In this document: in pieces, positions 43,909 to 56,045 of the stretch | Position numbering within the stretch: the stretch's first letter is position 1 | How the letters are laid out: each line of letters opens with the position of its first letter | NCBI GenBank assembly: GCA_022827785.1 | Contig: JAJEIM010000009.1 | Span: 62,001-126,000, forward strand | Direction of reading: 5' to 3' | DNA length: 64,000 nt | From: Acidimicrobiia bacterium | Lineage (GTDB): Bacteria > Actinomycetota > Acidimicrobiia > Spongiisociales > Spongiisociaceae | Position numbers and translations under genes: made by a program | Notes under the pieces: generated by a model | The model's database searches: none | What the model saw: the letters and a program-made list of their open reading frames with translations, nothing else | Told to the model about the DNA's origin: nothing

Positions 43909-44678
43909 TGCGGCGACTGGACGTCGAGATGGTCCGGCGCCGGCTGGTCGGCTCGCGGAGCGCCGCCGCCCGGGCGATCCGCGAGGGTAGGGTGATCGTC
44001 GCCGGCATACCGTTGCCGAAGCCCGCCACTCTGGTGAGCAAGGGCACGCCGCTGCGCTGGGCCGCATCTCGCCCTCGCTACGTCAGCCGGGGTGGGCTCA
44101 AGTTGGAGGCCGCCCTGGAGGAGTTCGCGTTCGATGTCGCCGGACTCGAGGCCATCGATGTGGGGGCTTCCACCGGGGGCTTCACCCACTGCCTGCTGGA
44201 GCAACGCGTGGCTCGGGTGGTCGCCGTCGACGTGGGATACGGGCAGCTGCACGAACACGTCCGCGACGACCCCAGGGTGACTGTCGTGGAGCGGACCAAC
44301 ATCCGTCACGCCGACCCCGACCGCCTCGGGGCGCCGTTCGGCCTGATCGTCGCTGACGTCTCCTTCATCTCGCTGCTGACGATCGCTCCGGCCCTGCTGA
44401 GCCTCGGGAACACCGGTAGCCACTACATCCTGCTGGTTAAGCCCCAGTTCGAGGCCGGACCCGGTTCGGTCGACCGCCGGGGCGTGCTGCGCGACCCGGC
44501 ACTGTGGAAACGCACGGTCGCCTCCACCGTCACCGGACTGTCCGCAGGCGGCCTGGGAGCGATCGGCCTCATCCGTTCGCCCGTCCAAGGGGCGAACGGG
44601 AACCGCGAAGTCCTGGGATGGTTCCGCCAAGGTCCCATGGTCATCGATCCGGAACGGGTCGTGGAGGATCTCGGATGA
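43905..44678 (+). CDS. tlyA: rRNA 2'-O-methyltransferase TlyA
   Basis: 257 residues. An N-terminal S4-like RNA-binding part (RLDVEMVRRRLVGSRSAAAR) precedes an FtsJ-like methyltransferase (LEAIDVGASTGGFTHCLLEQ, ADVSFISLLTIAP, LLVKPQFEAGP). In mycobacteria TlyA methylates 16S and 23S rRNA and gives capreomycin sensitivity. nadK and recN follow in the conserved order. It is coupled to both neighbours by ATGA overlaps. Confidence 0.95.
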   Translation: MMRRLDVEMVRRRLVGSRSAAARAIREGRVIVAGIPLPKPATLVSKGTPLRWAASRPRYVSRGGLKLEAALEEFAFDVAGLEAIDVGASTGGFTHCLLEQRVARVVAVDVGYGQLHEHVRDDPRVTVVERTNIRHADPDRLGAPFGLIVADVSFISLLTIAPALLSLGNTGSHYILLVKPQFEAGPGSVDRRGVLRDPALWKRTVASTVTGLSAGGLGAIGLIRSPVQGANGNREVLGWFRQGPMVIDPERVVEDLG

Positions 44679-45496
44679 GGATCGCGCTCGTCCCGCACAT
44701 CCGCCAGGGGCGCACGGTGGCGTGGACGCGGGCAATGGTGACCGCCCTCCGGGACCGGGGAGTCGAGGTGGTGGCCGCGCCGGACGCGGCCGACCTCATC
44801 GAGGTGGCCGCGACCCCCTTCGGCGGGAAGGCCGGTCTCGACCTGGTGGTGGCCATCGGAGGGGATGGGACGGTTCTCAAGGCGGTGCGTCTGGGAAGGG
44901 ACAGCGGGGCGCCGTTCTACGGGATCAACGACGGACGTCTGGGCTATCTGGCCGACGCCCTTCCTGACGACGTTCCGACCTTCCTGGACCGGATGGCCTC
45001 CGGCGAGTGGCTCACCACGGAGCGGATGCTGCTGGCCGCCTCGATCAACGGCGATCCCCCCACCATCGGCCTCAATGATGTGGTGGTCGAGAAGGTCGAG
45101 AACCAGCGGACCGTTCGCCTCGCCATCTCGATAGACGGTGAGCCCTTCATCAACTACCCCGCAGACGGGGTGGTGGTGGCGACCCCGACCGGCTCCACCG
45201 CCTACAACCTCTCCGCCGGGGGACCCCTCATCGATCCGGCACTGGACATGCTGGTGATGACTCCGGTCGCGCCCCATTTCCTCTTCTCCCGCGCCATGGT
45301 GTTCCCGCCACACCGCAGGCTCCGTTTCGAGGTCATGGAGGACCGCCCGGCGGGAGTGGGGGTGGACGGCCGGGAGATCGCCATCGTGCGTCCGGGGGAC
45401 TGGATCGAGGTCGAGGGCGCCGGTCACGTAACTTTCGCCTGCTTCGCGGAGCGTTCCTTCCCGGCGTCCGTGAAGCAGAAGTTCTCGCTGGCCTGA
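44675..45496 (+). CDS. nadK: NAD kinase
   Basis: 273 residues from ATG 44675. It makes NADP from NAD with ATP or polyphosphate. Motifs: VAIGGDGTVLKAV (the GGDG site), INDGRLGYLAD, LNDVVVEK and VATPTGSTAYNLSAGGP. It is shorter than the mycobacterial enzyme, lacking an N-terminal extension. It sits between tlyA and recN as in other actinobacteria. Confidence 0.95.
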   Translation: MRIALVPHIRQGRTVAWTRAMVTALRDRGVEVVAAPDAADLIEVAATPFGGKAGLDLVVAIGGDGTVLKAVRLGRDSGAPFYGINDGRLGYLADALPDDVPTFLDRMASGEWLTTERMLLAASINGDPPTIGLNDVVVEKVENQRTVRLAISIDGEPFINYPADGVVVATPTGSTAYNLSAGGPLIDPALDMLVMTPVAPHFLFSRAMVFPPHRRLRFEVMEDRPAGVGVDGREIAIVRPGDWIEVEGAGHVTFACFAERSFPASVKQKFSLA

Positions 45497-45499
45497 CCT

Positions 45500-48827
<3,328 letters not shown>

Positions 48828-48846
48828 TGCTCCGGCCACTAATCCT

Positions 48847-49722
48847 CTGCGGGGCCACCTGGACGGCTACCTGGCCGTCCTGTCGGTCGAGCGGGGTCTG
48901 AGCGACAACACCATCACCGCCTACCGGCGCGACCTGGAGGCGTACCTTGACTTCCTGGGAGACCGGACCACCACACCGGACCTGGTCGACAGCTTCCTGG
49001 CAAGCCTCCATGAGGAGGGCATGCGTTCCACCACCATCGCCCGGAAGCTGGCCGCGGTGCGAGGCTTCCACCGGTTCCTGGTGGCTGAGGACCAGGCACG
49101 TGACGACCCCACCCGATTCACCGAGACCCCCCGGACCCGGATGGGCTTCCCCAAGGCCCTCGACGTGCACGAAGCCATCCGGCTGGTGGAGGCGCCACCC
49201 GCCGATGCGCCGCTCGGAAGGCGCGACCGGGCGCTGCTGGAAACCCTCTACGGCACTGCCGTCCGGGTCAGCGAGCTGGTCGACCTCGACCTGACCGATC
49301 TGGACCTCGACACGCTGAGCGCCATCGTCACCGGCAAGGGCGGCCGCCAACGCCTGGTGCTCCTGGGCAAGCCGGCCGTCAGGGCCATCAGCGCCTACCT
49401 GCCCGACCGGGTCGAGATGTGCCGGAGTCGGAGGGATCACGATGCCCTCTTCGTCAACGCTCGCGGAGGGCGGCTCACCCGCCAGGGGGTCTTCGGAATC
49501 GTCCGCGCCCATGCCGAGGCGGTGGGGATACCCCGTACCCGCATCTCACCCCACGTGCTCCGACACTCGGCCGCGACCCACATGGTGGAGCGGGGCGCCG
49601 ACCTCCGGACAGTGCAGGAAATCCTCGGGCACGCCAGCCTCTCCACCACCCAGGTCTACACCCGGATGTCGCTCCAGCACCTCCACGAGGTGTACGTGGA
49701 AGCCCATCCGAGAGCCCTGTAG
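48847..49722 (+). CDS. xerD: Tyrosine recombinase XerD (start uncertain)
   Basis: About 291 residues. It resolves chromosome dimers at dif with XerC and FtsK. The N-terminal SAM-like domain (YLAVLSVERGLSDNTITAYR) is coded before the first ATG (49021), so the annotated start must be upstream. No ATG, GTG or TTG is in frame there; CTG 48847 is the best placed. The catalytic domain has Arg in LYGTAVRVSELVDL, Lys in VTGKGGRQRL, ISPHVLRHSAATHM, LGHASLSTTQVYTRM with the nucleophile Tyr. Position after pyrG and before scpA favours XerD. Confidence 0.85.
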   Translation: MRGHLDGYLAVLSVERGLSDNTITAYRRDLEAYLDFLGDRTTTPDLVDSFLASLHEEGMRSTTIARKLAAVRGFHRFLVAEDQARDDPTRFTETPRTRMGFPKALDVHEAIRLVEAPPADAPLGRRDRALLETLYGTAVRVSELVDLDLTDLDLDTLSAIVTGKGGRQRLVLLGKPAVRAISAYLPDRVEMCRSRRDHDALFVNARGGRLTRQGVFGIVRAHAEAVGIPRTRISPHVLRHSAATHMVERGADLRTVQEILGHASLSTTQVYTRMSLQHLHEVYVEAHPRAL

Positions 49723-49724
49723 CG

Positions 49725-50258
49725 ATGTCCCGCCGCCGGGACCGCCACGGCGAGAAGGGACTGAGGACGCGCCCGTTCCACCTGGCGGCACGCTTCCTCG
49801 ACGTCACTCTGGCGCGACCACTGGCACCGGGGGAGCAGGCCGAGGTGGCGGCGTTGTTGAGGACCGGCGCCGAACGGTCCATGTACTGGGACCAGCCCCG
49901 GGCCGATCAGCGCCACGGGTTGGCCTCGGCTCGACTGGTCCGGGCTAGCCGGCCCCGCCGGGCCGACCTGGTCCGGGCGGCGTTGCTGCACGATGTGGGG
50001 AAGCACCGCGCCGGGCTGGGACCGGTGGGACGGTCTCTGGCGACCATCGTGGACCGGCTCGGCATTGCCGGGCCGGTCCGATTCGCCCACTACCTGGACC
50101 ACGGCCGGATCGCCGCTCGCGAGCTGCGCCGCGCCGGCGCCGAACCGCTGGTGGTCGCCTTCGCCCTCCATCACCACCGGGCACGTCCCGAGGAGATCTC
50201 TCGTGAGGACTGGGCTCTGCTCCAGTCAGCCGACCGGGCCGTCCTGGGAGGGAGTTGA
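49725..50258 (+). CDS. HD-domain protein
   Basis: 177 residues from ATG 49725. The metal-binding HD motif is HGLASARLV then RAALLHDVGKHRAGLG, and later HHHRARP. The layout is that of small HD phosphohydrolases. The role is unknown. It lies between xerD and scpA, 2 nt after xerD, so it is likely co-transcribed with the chromosome-segregation genes. Confidence 0.8.
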   Translation: MSRRRDRHGEKGLRTRPFHLAARFLDVTLARPLAPGEQAEVAALLRTGAERSMYWDQPRADQRHGLASARLVRASRPRRADLVRAALLHDVGKHRAGLGPVGRSLATIVDRLGIAGPVRFAHYLDHGRIAARELRRAGAEPLVVAFALHHHRARPEEISREDWALLQSADRAVLGGS

Positions 50259-50342
50259 CGCACGGACCGGATCGGCGTTCCTCGGTTTCCGCGAACCCGG
50301 CGCCTACCATCACCGTATGGACAGAAGTCGAGGCGCGCGGGC

Positions 50343-51101
50343 ATGACCTACGAGGTCGAGACCCCCGTCTTCGTAGGTCCTCTCGACCTCCTCCTCAAGA
50401 TGATCGGCCGCCGCCATGTCGACGTCATGGAAGTCAGCATCTCCCGCGTGATCGACGACTACCTGGTATCGATCGAGGAGCAGGATGTCGACCTCGACCT
50501 GGCCTCCGGTTTCGTCCTGATGGCAGCGATGCTCATCCACCTCAAGGCCCGTTTCCTGCTGCCGGAGCCCGACCAGGTGGACCTCGAGGAGGAAATGGAG
50601 CTGCTCGACCAGCGGGACCGGCTGCTGGCCCGCCTGCTGGGCTTCCTGACCTATCAAGGCGTCGCTGCGGTTCTCCGCGAACGCATGAGGCAGGGCTCGC
50701 ACTACGTAGGCAGGTCGGTCGGCATCGACCGGGACCTCGGCACCCGCAACCCGCCATCCCTGCCCGAAGGGGTGACACCGGCCGTTCTGGCCGAGATCAT
50801 GACCTCAGTCAACGAGGACGACCGCGCCGAGGTGGACATCCCGATGGATCACCTCGATCTCGACCTCCCGTCCGTCGAGGACGCCATCGCCGCCATCAGG
50901 CGGAGGGTGGCCGCGGAGCTGGAGTCCACCTTCGAGCGGCTGGTGGCTCATTGCTCGAACCGGGCGGAGGTGGCGGCCTACTTTCTGGCGGTCCTGGAAC
51001 TGGCCCGATGGGGGTTCGTGTCGGTCTCCCAGGAGGATCCGGACGACATCTCGGTGCGCCATTCCGAGGACAGGCCCGCCGGCGACCGGGTGGGGCTGTG
51101 A
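50343..51101 (+). CDS. scpA: Segregation and condensation protein A
   Basis: 252 residues. ScpA is the kleisin that bridges SMC heads. The N-terminal YEVETPVFVGPLDLLLKMI and SGFVLMAAMLIHLKARFLLP bind SMC. A C-terminal winged helix follows (VEDAIAAIRRRVAAELESTF, VAAYFLAVLELARWGFVSVS). It overlaps scpB by 4 nt. Confidence 0.95.
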   Translation: MTYEVETPVFVGPLDLLLKMIGRRHVDVMEVSISRVIDDYLVSIEEQDVDLDLASGFVLMAAMLIHLKARFLLPEPDQVDLEEEMELLDQRDRLLARLLGFLTYQGVAAVLRERMRQGSHYVGRSVGIDRDLGTRNPPSLPEGVTPAVLAEIMTSVNEDDRAEVDIPMDHLDLDLPSVEDAIAAIRRRVAAELESTFERLVAHCSNRAEVAAYFLAVLELARWGFVSVSQEDPDDISVRHSEDRPAGDRVGL

Positions 51102-51676
51102 ATACCACCGCCGCACTGGAGGCGATCCTCTTCGTCGCCGAGCATCCAGTTCCGGAGTCCGAGCTGGCCCAGGTCCTCGAGACGCCGCTGATCACGGTCA
51201 GGCAACGTCTGGCGGATTGGGCGCGGGAGTTGGAGGCCGATCACCGCGGCATCGTTCTCCGCCATGTGGCGGGCGGATGGCGCCTCTACACCAAACGGGA
51301 GGCGTTACCGTATCTGGAGCGCTTCGCCACCACCGATGACGGGTCGCGACTGTCGCCCGCCGCCCTCGAAGTGCTGGCAGTGGTGGCGTATCGTCAACCT
51401 GTCACCCGCGGCCAGATCTCCGAGCTGCGCGGGGTCGACTCCGCCTCTGCCCTCCGAACGCTGGTACGTCGCGGCCTGGTCGCCGAGGAGGGCCGGCTGT
51501 CCACACCGGGCCATCCCGCTGTCTACGGCACCACCGGCCGGTTCCTCGAAGCCCTGGGCATGGCATCGCTGACCGACTTGCCCCCCCTCACCGACCACAT
51601 GCCCGCGCCCGAGATGGCGGAGGCGCTGGACCGTCCACCGACCCGTTCCGGTGAGCCCCAGACCACCGAGGGCTGA
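51098..51676 (+). CDS. scpB: Segregation and condensation protein B
   Basis: 192 residues from GTG 51098. Two winged-helix domains are visible: LEAILFVAEHPVPESELAQ at the start, and SPAALEVLAVVAYRQPVTRG with SALRTLVRRGLVAEEG in the second. ScpB binds ScpA in the SMC condensin. The C-terminal end overlaps the rluB start by 26 nt. Confidence 0.95.
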   Translation: MNTTAALEAILFVAEHPVPESELAQVLETPLITVRQRLADWARELEADHRGIVLRHVAGGWRLYTKREALPYLERFATTDDGSRLSPAALEVLAVVAYRQPVTRGQISELRGVDSASALRTLVRRGLVAEEGRLSTPGHPAVYGTTGRFLEALGMASLTDLPPLTDHMPAPEMAEALDRPPTRSGEPQTTEG

Positions 51677-52415
51677 ACGCCTTCAGAAGGTGATCGCCAG
51701 GAGCGGTCTGGCCTCCCGCCGGGTGGCCGACTCGATGATCCAGGACGGTCGGGTGATCGTGGACGGGCAGACCGCCATCCCCGGCCAGCGGGTGGATCCC
51801 GGCCGGGCCGAGGTGCTGGTGGACAGGGTTCCGCTCCCGGTCGATCCCGGCCTGGTCTACTACTTGCTGAACAAGCCGTTCGGGGTGATCAGCACCACCT
51901 GCGACCCCCACGGCCGGACACCGGTGGTCGACCTGGTGCCGCCCCTTCCCAAGGTGTACCCGGTAGGACGCCTCGACGCGGACTCCACCGGGCTGCTGCT
52001 GCTGACCAACGAAGGCTCGTTCGCCCACCTCATCGCCCATCCGAGCTCCGGCATCACCAAGACTTACGAGGTGCTGGTCAGGGGGAATCCCTCCAGGGCC
52101 GACCTGTCCCGGCTCCGCCACGGCGTCGAGCTGGCGGACGGTCCGGCCGTACCGGTAGCGGTGCGTAGGATCGGTGCGGCAACAGGACGTTCCCATCTCG
52201 AGTTGACCATGGCCGAAGGACGAAACCGAGAGGTTCGCCGCCTGTGCGCGGCGGCCGGCTACCCGGTGATACGCCTCCACAGGGTGGCGATCGGCACCCT
52301 GCGCGACCGTGCGCTCAAGCCCGGGGAGTGGCGGAACCTGGAGGTGACCGAGGTGCGGTCGTTCCATCGGGCCCGGAAGGACCGGGAGGTCCATCACGGC
52401 GGGACGCCACGGTGA
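51651..52415 (+). CDS. rluB: 23S rRNA pseudouridine synthase, RluB-type
   Basis: 254 residues from GTG 51651. An N-terminal S4 domain (ERLQKVIARSGLASRRVADS) is joined to the pseudouridine synthase core with the catalytic Asp in YPVGRLDADSTGLLLLTN and EGRNREVRRLCAAAGYPVIR. It modifies 23S rRNA near the peptidyl-transferase centre. It is coupled to scpB and aroA by overlaps. Confidence 0.94.
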   Translation: MSPRPPRAERLQKVIARSGLASRRVADSMIQDGRVIVDGQTAIPGQRVDPGRAEVLVDRVPLPVDPGLVYYLLNKPFGVISTTCDPHGRTPVVDLVPPLPKVYPVGRLDADSTGLLLLTNEGSFAHLIAHPSSGITKTYEVLVRGNPSRADLSRLRHGVELADGPAVPVAVRRIGAATGRSHLELTMAEGRNREVRRLCAAAGYPVIRLHRVAIGTLRDRALKPGEWRNLEVTEVRSFHRARKDREVHHGGTPR

Positions 52416-53665
52416 ACACCTACGAGGTCAGGCCGCGAACGGTTTCCGACCGCACGGTCAGGCCGCCGGGCTCCAAGAGCATCACCAACCGGGCCCTGGT
52501 GGCGGCCGCCCTCGCCGCGGGGGAGTCCCGCCTCGCCGGACCCCTCCGGAGCGACGACACGGGCGCCATGATCGGCTGCCTACGGAATCTGGGAGTCCGA
52601 GTCTCGGACGCCGGTGCCGGACTGGTGGTGAGATCGGACGGTGCACTGCACGGCGGAGGGCGCCTCGACGCGCGAGCCTCCGGAACGACCGCCCGCTTCA
52701 TTACCGCTGCCGCAGTGCTTGCCGACGGTCCGAGCATCATCGACGGAACCGCCCGGATGCGGGAGCGACCCATCGGCGCCCTCGTCGCGGCCCTCCGAGG
52801 TCTCGGGGCCGTGGTCGAGGCCGACCGGGACGGCTCCTACCCGCCGGTCCGGACATCCGGAGGCGGCATCAGGGGCGGCCGGATAACGATCGACGGGACC
52901 GTGTCCAGCCAGTTCATCTCCGCCGTCCTGCTCAGCGCTCCCCGAGCGGACGGAACCGTGACCATCGATCTGTCCGAGGGGACGGTGTCGCGGCCCTACC
53001 TGACCACGACTCTCGAGGTGATGGCCTCCTTCGGGGCCGATGCCCGCTGGGTCGGGCCCGATACGATCACCGTCGCCCCGACCGGCTACCGGCCCACCTC
53101 GTTCGAAGTCGAGGCCGATGCCTCCGCCGCCGTCTACCCGTGGGCGGCCGCGGCCATCACCGGCGCCACCATCACGGTGGCCGGGATCCACCCCGGCAGC
53201 ACGCAGGCCGATATGTCCGCACTCGGTGTGCTGGAGAGAATGGGATCCGTGGTGTCCACGACCGGCAGGGGGATCGCGGTTACAGGCCCTCCCCGCCTGG
53301 AGGGCGTCGATGCCGACCTCAACCACTGTCCGGACGCCGCACTCGGCTTGGCGGTGGTCGCCACGTTCGCCCGCTCCGCGACCAGGTTCACCAACATCGC
53401 CAACCTCCGTGTGAAGGAGACCGACCGGCTGGCGGCCCTGGAGGCCGAACTCACCAGGCTGGGCGCCCGGGTCGAGACCGGTGCGGACTGGATCGAGATC
53501 CATCCCGGTCCACCCCGCCCGGCGCGTATCCGCACCTACGACGACCACCGGATGGCCATGTCATTCGCGGTCGCCGGCCTGGCGCGGCCCGGGATCGTCA
53601 TCGAGGACCCGGACTGCGTGGCCAAGACCTGGCCCGGGTTCTTCGACATGCTCGAGAGCCTGTGA
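52412..53665 (+). CDS. aroA: 3-phosphoshikimate 1-carboxyvinyltransferase (EPSP synthase)
   Basis: 417 residues from GTG 52412. It joins shikimate 3-phosphate and phosphoenolpyruvate in aromatic amino acid synthesis. Motifs: RPPGSKSITNRALVAAALA, LDARASGTTARFI, VSSQFISAVLLSAP, NHCPDAALGLAVVATFA, LRVKETDRLAALEAEL and DDHRMAMSFAVAGL. In mycobacteria this block has no aroA between rluB and cmk, so the insertion here is a difference. It overlaps cmk by 4 nt. Confidence 0.96.
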   Translation: MNTYEVRPRTVSDRTVRPPGSKSITNRALVAAALAAGESRLAGPLRSDDTGAMIGCLRNLGVRVSDAGAGLVVRSDGALHGGGRLDARASGTTARFITAAAVLADGPSIIDGTARMRERPIGALVAALRGLGAVVEADRDGSYPPVRTSGGGIRGGRITIDGTVSSQFISAVLLSAPRADGTVTIDLSEGTVSRPYLTTTLEVMASFGADARWVGPDTITVAPTGYRPTSFEVEADASAAVYPWAAAAITGATITVAGIHPGSTQADMSALGVLERMGSVVSTTGRGIAVTGPPRLEGVDADLNHCPDAALGLAVVATFARSATRFTNIANLRVKETDRLAALEAELTRLGARVETGADWIEIHPGPPRPARIRTYDDHRMAMSFAVAGLARPGIVIEDPDCVAKTWPGFFDMLESL

Positions 53666-54369
53666 GCGCCGCCGCCACCAGGCCGGTCGTCGCCATCGAC
53701 GGGCCCGGCGGGGTAGGCAAGACCACCGTCTCCAGGGGGGTGGCCCGGGCGCTCGGCTACCAGAGCCTCGACACCGGCGCCTTCTACCGGGCCGCCGCCC
53801 TGCTGGTCAGGCTCCACCGGATCGATCCCGAGGACGAGGGAGCGGTGTTGGCGGTGCTGGCCGGCGCCGATCTCGACTACCGCGACGGCGCCATGTTCGT
53901 CGAGGGCATCGATGTCAGTGCCGCCATCCGCTCGGAGACCATCACCGCCGCGTCCTCCCGCCTGGCCCCGCTTCCGGGTCTCCGGATGGTGCTCGTGAAC
54001 CGGCAGCGGGCATGGGTGGCGGCGCGAGGAGACCGGGCAGTCGTCGAAGGGCGCGACATCGGAACCGTTGTCTTCCCCGACGCGGCTGTAAAGGTCTATC
54101 TCGACGCCCCGCCCGGCGTGAGAGCCCACCGCCGGGCCGGTGAGACCTCGACGACGCTCCGGGAAGTCGCCACGCAGCTGGGAAAACGGGACCGGCTCGA
54201 CTCGACGCGAGCTACGTCCCCCCTCACCGCGGCGAAGAGCGCGGTGGCCATCGACACGTCCACCCTCACCGCTGACGAGGTCATAGGCAGGGTGCTCGAG
54301 CTGTGTCGGAGTCGCGGAGTCGAGCCCTCCGGTCGCCCCGCCGATGGGAAGGACCGGGCCGGGGATTAG
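53662..54369 (+). CDS. cmk: Cytidylate kinase
   Basis: 235 residues from GTG 53662. It phosphorylates CMP and dCMP. The P-loop is IDGPGGVGKTTVSRG; DTGAFYRAAALLV, VVEGRDIGTVVFPDAAVKVY and the lid region LGKRDRLDSTRATSPL complete the set. The first P-loop residues (GPGGVGKT) differ slightly from the more usual GPSGSGKG. It is followed by der, as in many bacteria. Confidence 0.95.
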   Translation: MSAAATRPVVAIDGPGGVGKTTVSRGVARALGYQSLDTGAFYRAAALLVRLHRIDPEDEGAVLAVLAGADLDYRDGAMFVEGIDVSAAIRSETITAASSRLAPLPGLRMVLVNRQRAWVAARGDRAVVEGRDIGTVVFPDAAVKVYLDAPPGVRAHRRAGETSTTLREVATQLGKRDRLDSTRATSPLTAAKSAVAIDTSTLTADEVIGRVLELCRSRGVEPSGRPADGKDRAGD

Positions 54370-54389
54370 AATCCGGAGGACGGGTGTTC

Positions 54390-55757
54390 ATGAGCAGGCA
54401 TCCGCAAAACGCCTGGCGGTTCCTCTTGTCCTCTCCGAAACCTCTCGTCGCCATCGTGGGTCGCCCGAATGTGGGAAAGTCGACCCTGGCCAACCGCATC
54501 GTGGGCCGCCGAGCCGCGGTGGTGCAGGAGAAGCCAGGTGTGACCCGTGACCGGCGCGAGTTCCCTGCCGAATGGGGCGGCCGGAGCTTTACGGTCGTCG
54601 ACACCGGCGGGTGGCAGCAGGGCAAGGACGCCGATCTCGTAGAGGACATCTCCATCCAGGCCGAGATGGCGATTGCCGCCGCCGATCTGATCCTTCTCGT
54701 CGTCGACGCCCAGGGCGGGATCACCACGGACGACGCGGCGGTCGCCCGGCTCCTGCGACCCGAGACCGATCGCGTGGTGATGGTTGCCAACAAGGCCGAC
54801 AACGACACCCTGTCGAGGGAGTCGGCGGCCTTCACGCGGCTGGGCCTGGGCGAACCCCTGCCGGTCTCGGCCATCCACGGCCATGGTGTGGCCGACCTGC
54901 TGGACGTCCTGGTACGGCGCCTGCCGGATCCCCCCGACGGGGACATCGTCGAGGATCCGGTGCCCGACGTGGCCGTGATCGGACGCCCCAACGTGGGGAA
55001 GTCCACGCTCCTGAACCGGCTGGTCGGGGACGAGCGCGTGCTGGTCTCGCCCGTACCGGGCACCACCCGGGATCCCATCGATGTGATGATCGAACTGGAC
55101 GGCGACGGTTACCGGCTCATCGACACCGCCGGCATGCGCCGCAAGCCGAAGATGTCGGAAGATGTCGAGTTCTTCTCGGTGCTCAGGGCCCGGGAGGTGC
55201 TGCGCCGCGCCCACGCCGCCCTCTTGATGGTGGACGCCGCCGACGGTGTCACCCACCAGGACCAGCGAATCGCCCGCCTGGCCGCTGATTCGGGCGCCGG
55301 GCTGGTGATCCTGGCGAACAAGTGGGACGCGGCCGACCTCGAGCAACGGGAGCAGACCACGTACGAAATGGGCACCAGGCTGGGCTTCGCCGGCTGGGCG
55401 CCGGTTCTCCGCATCTCGGCCCTCACCGGCGCGCGCCTGCACCGGCTGGGCCCTGCGCTCAGGATGGTGCTCGAGAACCGATCCCGCCGCATCCCCACGG
55501 CCATTCTCAACCGGCTCATCACCGACCTGGCGGCCCAGCACCCACCTCCGATGAGGAAGGGTCGGCGGCCCAGGATCCTCTACGCCGCGCAGTCCCGCTC
55601 GGTCCCTCCCACCATCGCCCTGTTCGTGAAGGGAGGAACGCTCGACAGCACCTACCTGCGATTCCTGGAAAGGCGGATCCGCCGGGCCTACGACTTCACG
55701 GGCACGCCGGTTCGGATGGTGGTACGGCGTGGCGCCGGGCGCACCGGCGGCAGATGA
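54390..55757 (+). CDS. der: Ribosome biogenesis GTPase Der (EngA)
   Basis: 455 residues. ATG 54390 is favoured because ggagga lies 9 bases upstream; GTG 54384 would be too close. Two G domains in tandem: VGRPNVGKSTLANR with DTGGW and NKAD, then IGRPNVGKSTLLNR with DTAGM and NKWD. A C-terminal KH-like domain follows (PTIALFVKGG, YLRFLERRIRRAYDF). Der helps assemble the 50S subunit. It overlaps the next tiny gene by 4 nt. Confidence 0.96.
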   Translation: MSRHPQNAWRFLLSSPKPLVAIVGRPNVGKSTLANRIVGRRAAVVQEKPGVTRDRREFPAEWGGRSFTVVDTGGWQQGKDADLVEDISIQAEMAIAAADLILLVVDAQGGITTDDAAVARLLRPETDRVVMVANKADNDTLSRESAAFTRLGLGEPLPVSAIHGHGVADLLDVLVRRLPDPPDGDIVEDPVPDVAVIGRPNVGKSTLLNRLVGDERVLVSPVPGTTRDPIDVMIELDGDGYRLIDTAGMRRKPKMSEDVEFFSVLRAREVLRRAHAALLMVDAADGVTHQDQRIARLAADSGAGLVILANKWDAADLEQREQTTYEMGTRLGFAGWAPVLRISALTGARLHRLGPALRMVLENRSRRIPTAILNRLITDLAAQHPPPMRKGRRPRILYAAQSRSVPPTIALFVKGGTLDSTYLRFLERRIRRAYDFTGTPVRMVVRRGAGRTGGR

Positions 55758-55897
55758 CCGGTCCGGCCGGCCCCGGCCGGAAGGGCGCTCCCCCCGGCGC
55801 TCCGTTCAGCTTCAAGCTGATGGTCGTGCTGGCAGCCCTCTACCTCGGCTGGCGCCTGGTGCAGGGAGCAGTGGCCCTCTACCGATGGGTTTTCTGA
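55754..55897 (+). CDS. Very small membrane protein coupled to der
   Basis: 47 residues from ATG 55754, overlapping der by ATGA. A Gly/Pro-rich start is followed by one hydrophobic helix (FKLMVVLAALYLGWRLVQGA). No family is known to me. The overlap and the clean membrane helix support coding. Confidence 0.6.
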   Translation: MTGPAGPGRKGAPPGAPFSFKLMVVLAALYLGWRLVQGAVALYRWVF

Positions 55898-55915
55898 GAG
55901 CCGGTCACGGGATGG

Positions 55916-55989
55916 TCGGGCTGGCGGGATTTGAACCCACGACCTCTTGACCCCCAGTCAAGCGCGCTACCAAGCTGCGCCACAGCCCG
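55916..55989 (-). tRNA. tRNA-Pro (anticodon GGG)
   Basis: On the minus strand the acceptor stem cgggctg pairs with cagcccg. The anticodon arm is cttga-ctggggg-tcaag (anticodon GGG), and the T arm is cgtgggttcaaatcccg (loop ttcaaat). Discriminator base A; CCA not encoded. It decodes CCC and CCU. Confidence 0.95.
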
Positions 55990-56045
55990 TGCCAACGGAG
56001 TGTATCACCCCCGCACGGCGGCGCCGGGGCTAACGTTCCCACCCG

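Noticed and set aside
49419-49724. N-terminal extension of the HD-domain protein
   Set aside because: It would overlap xerD for 300 bases in another frame and is Arg/Pro-rich; ATG 49725 is a clean start.
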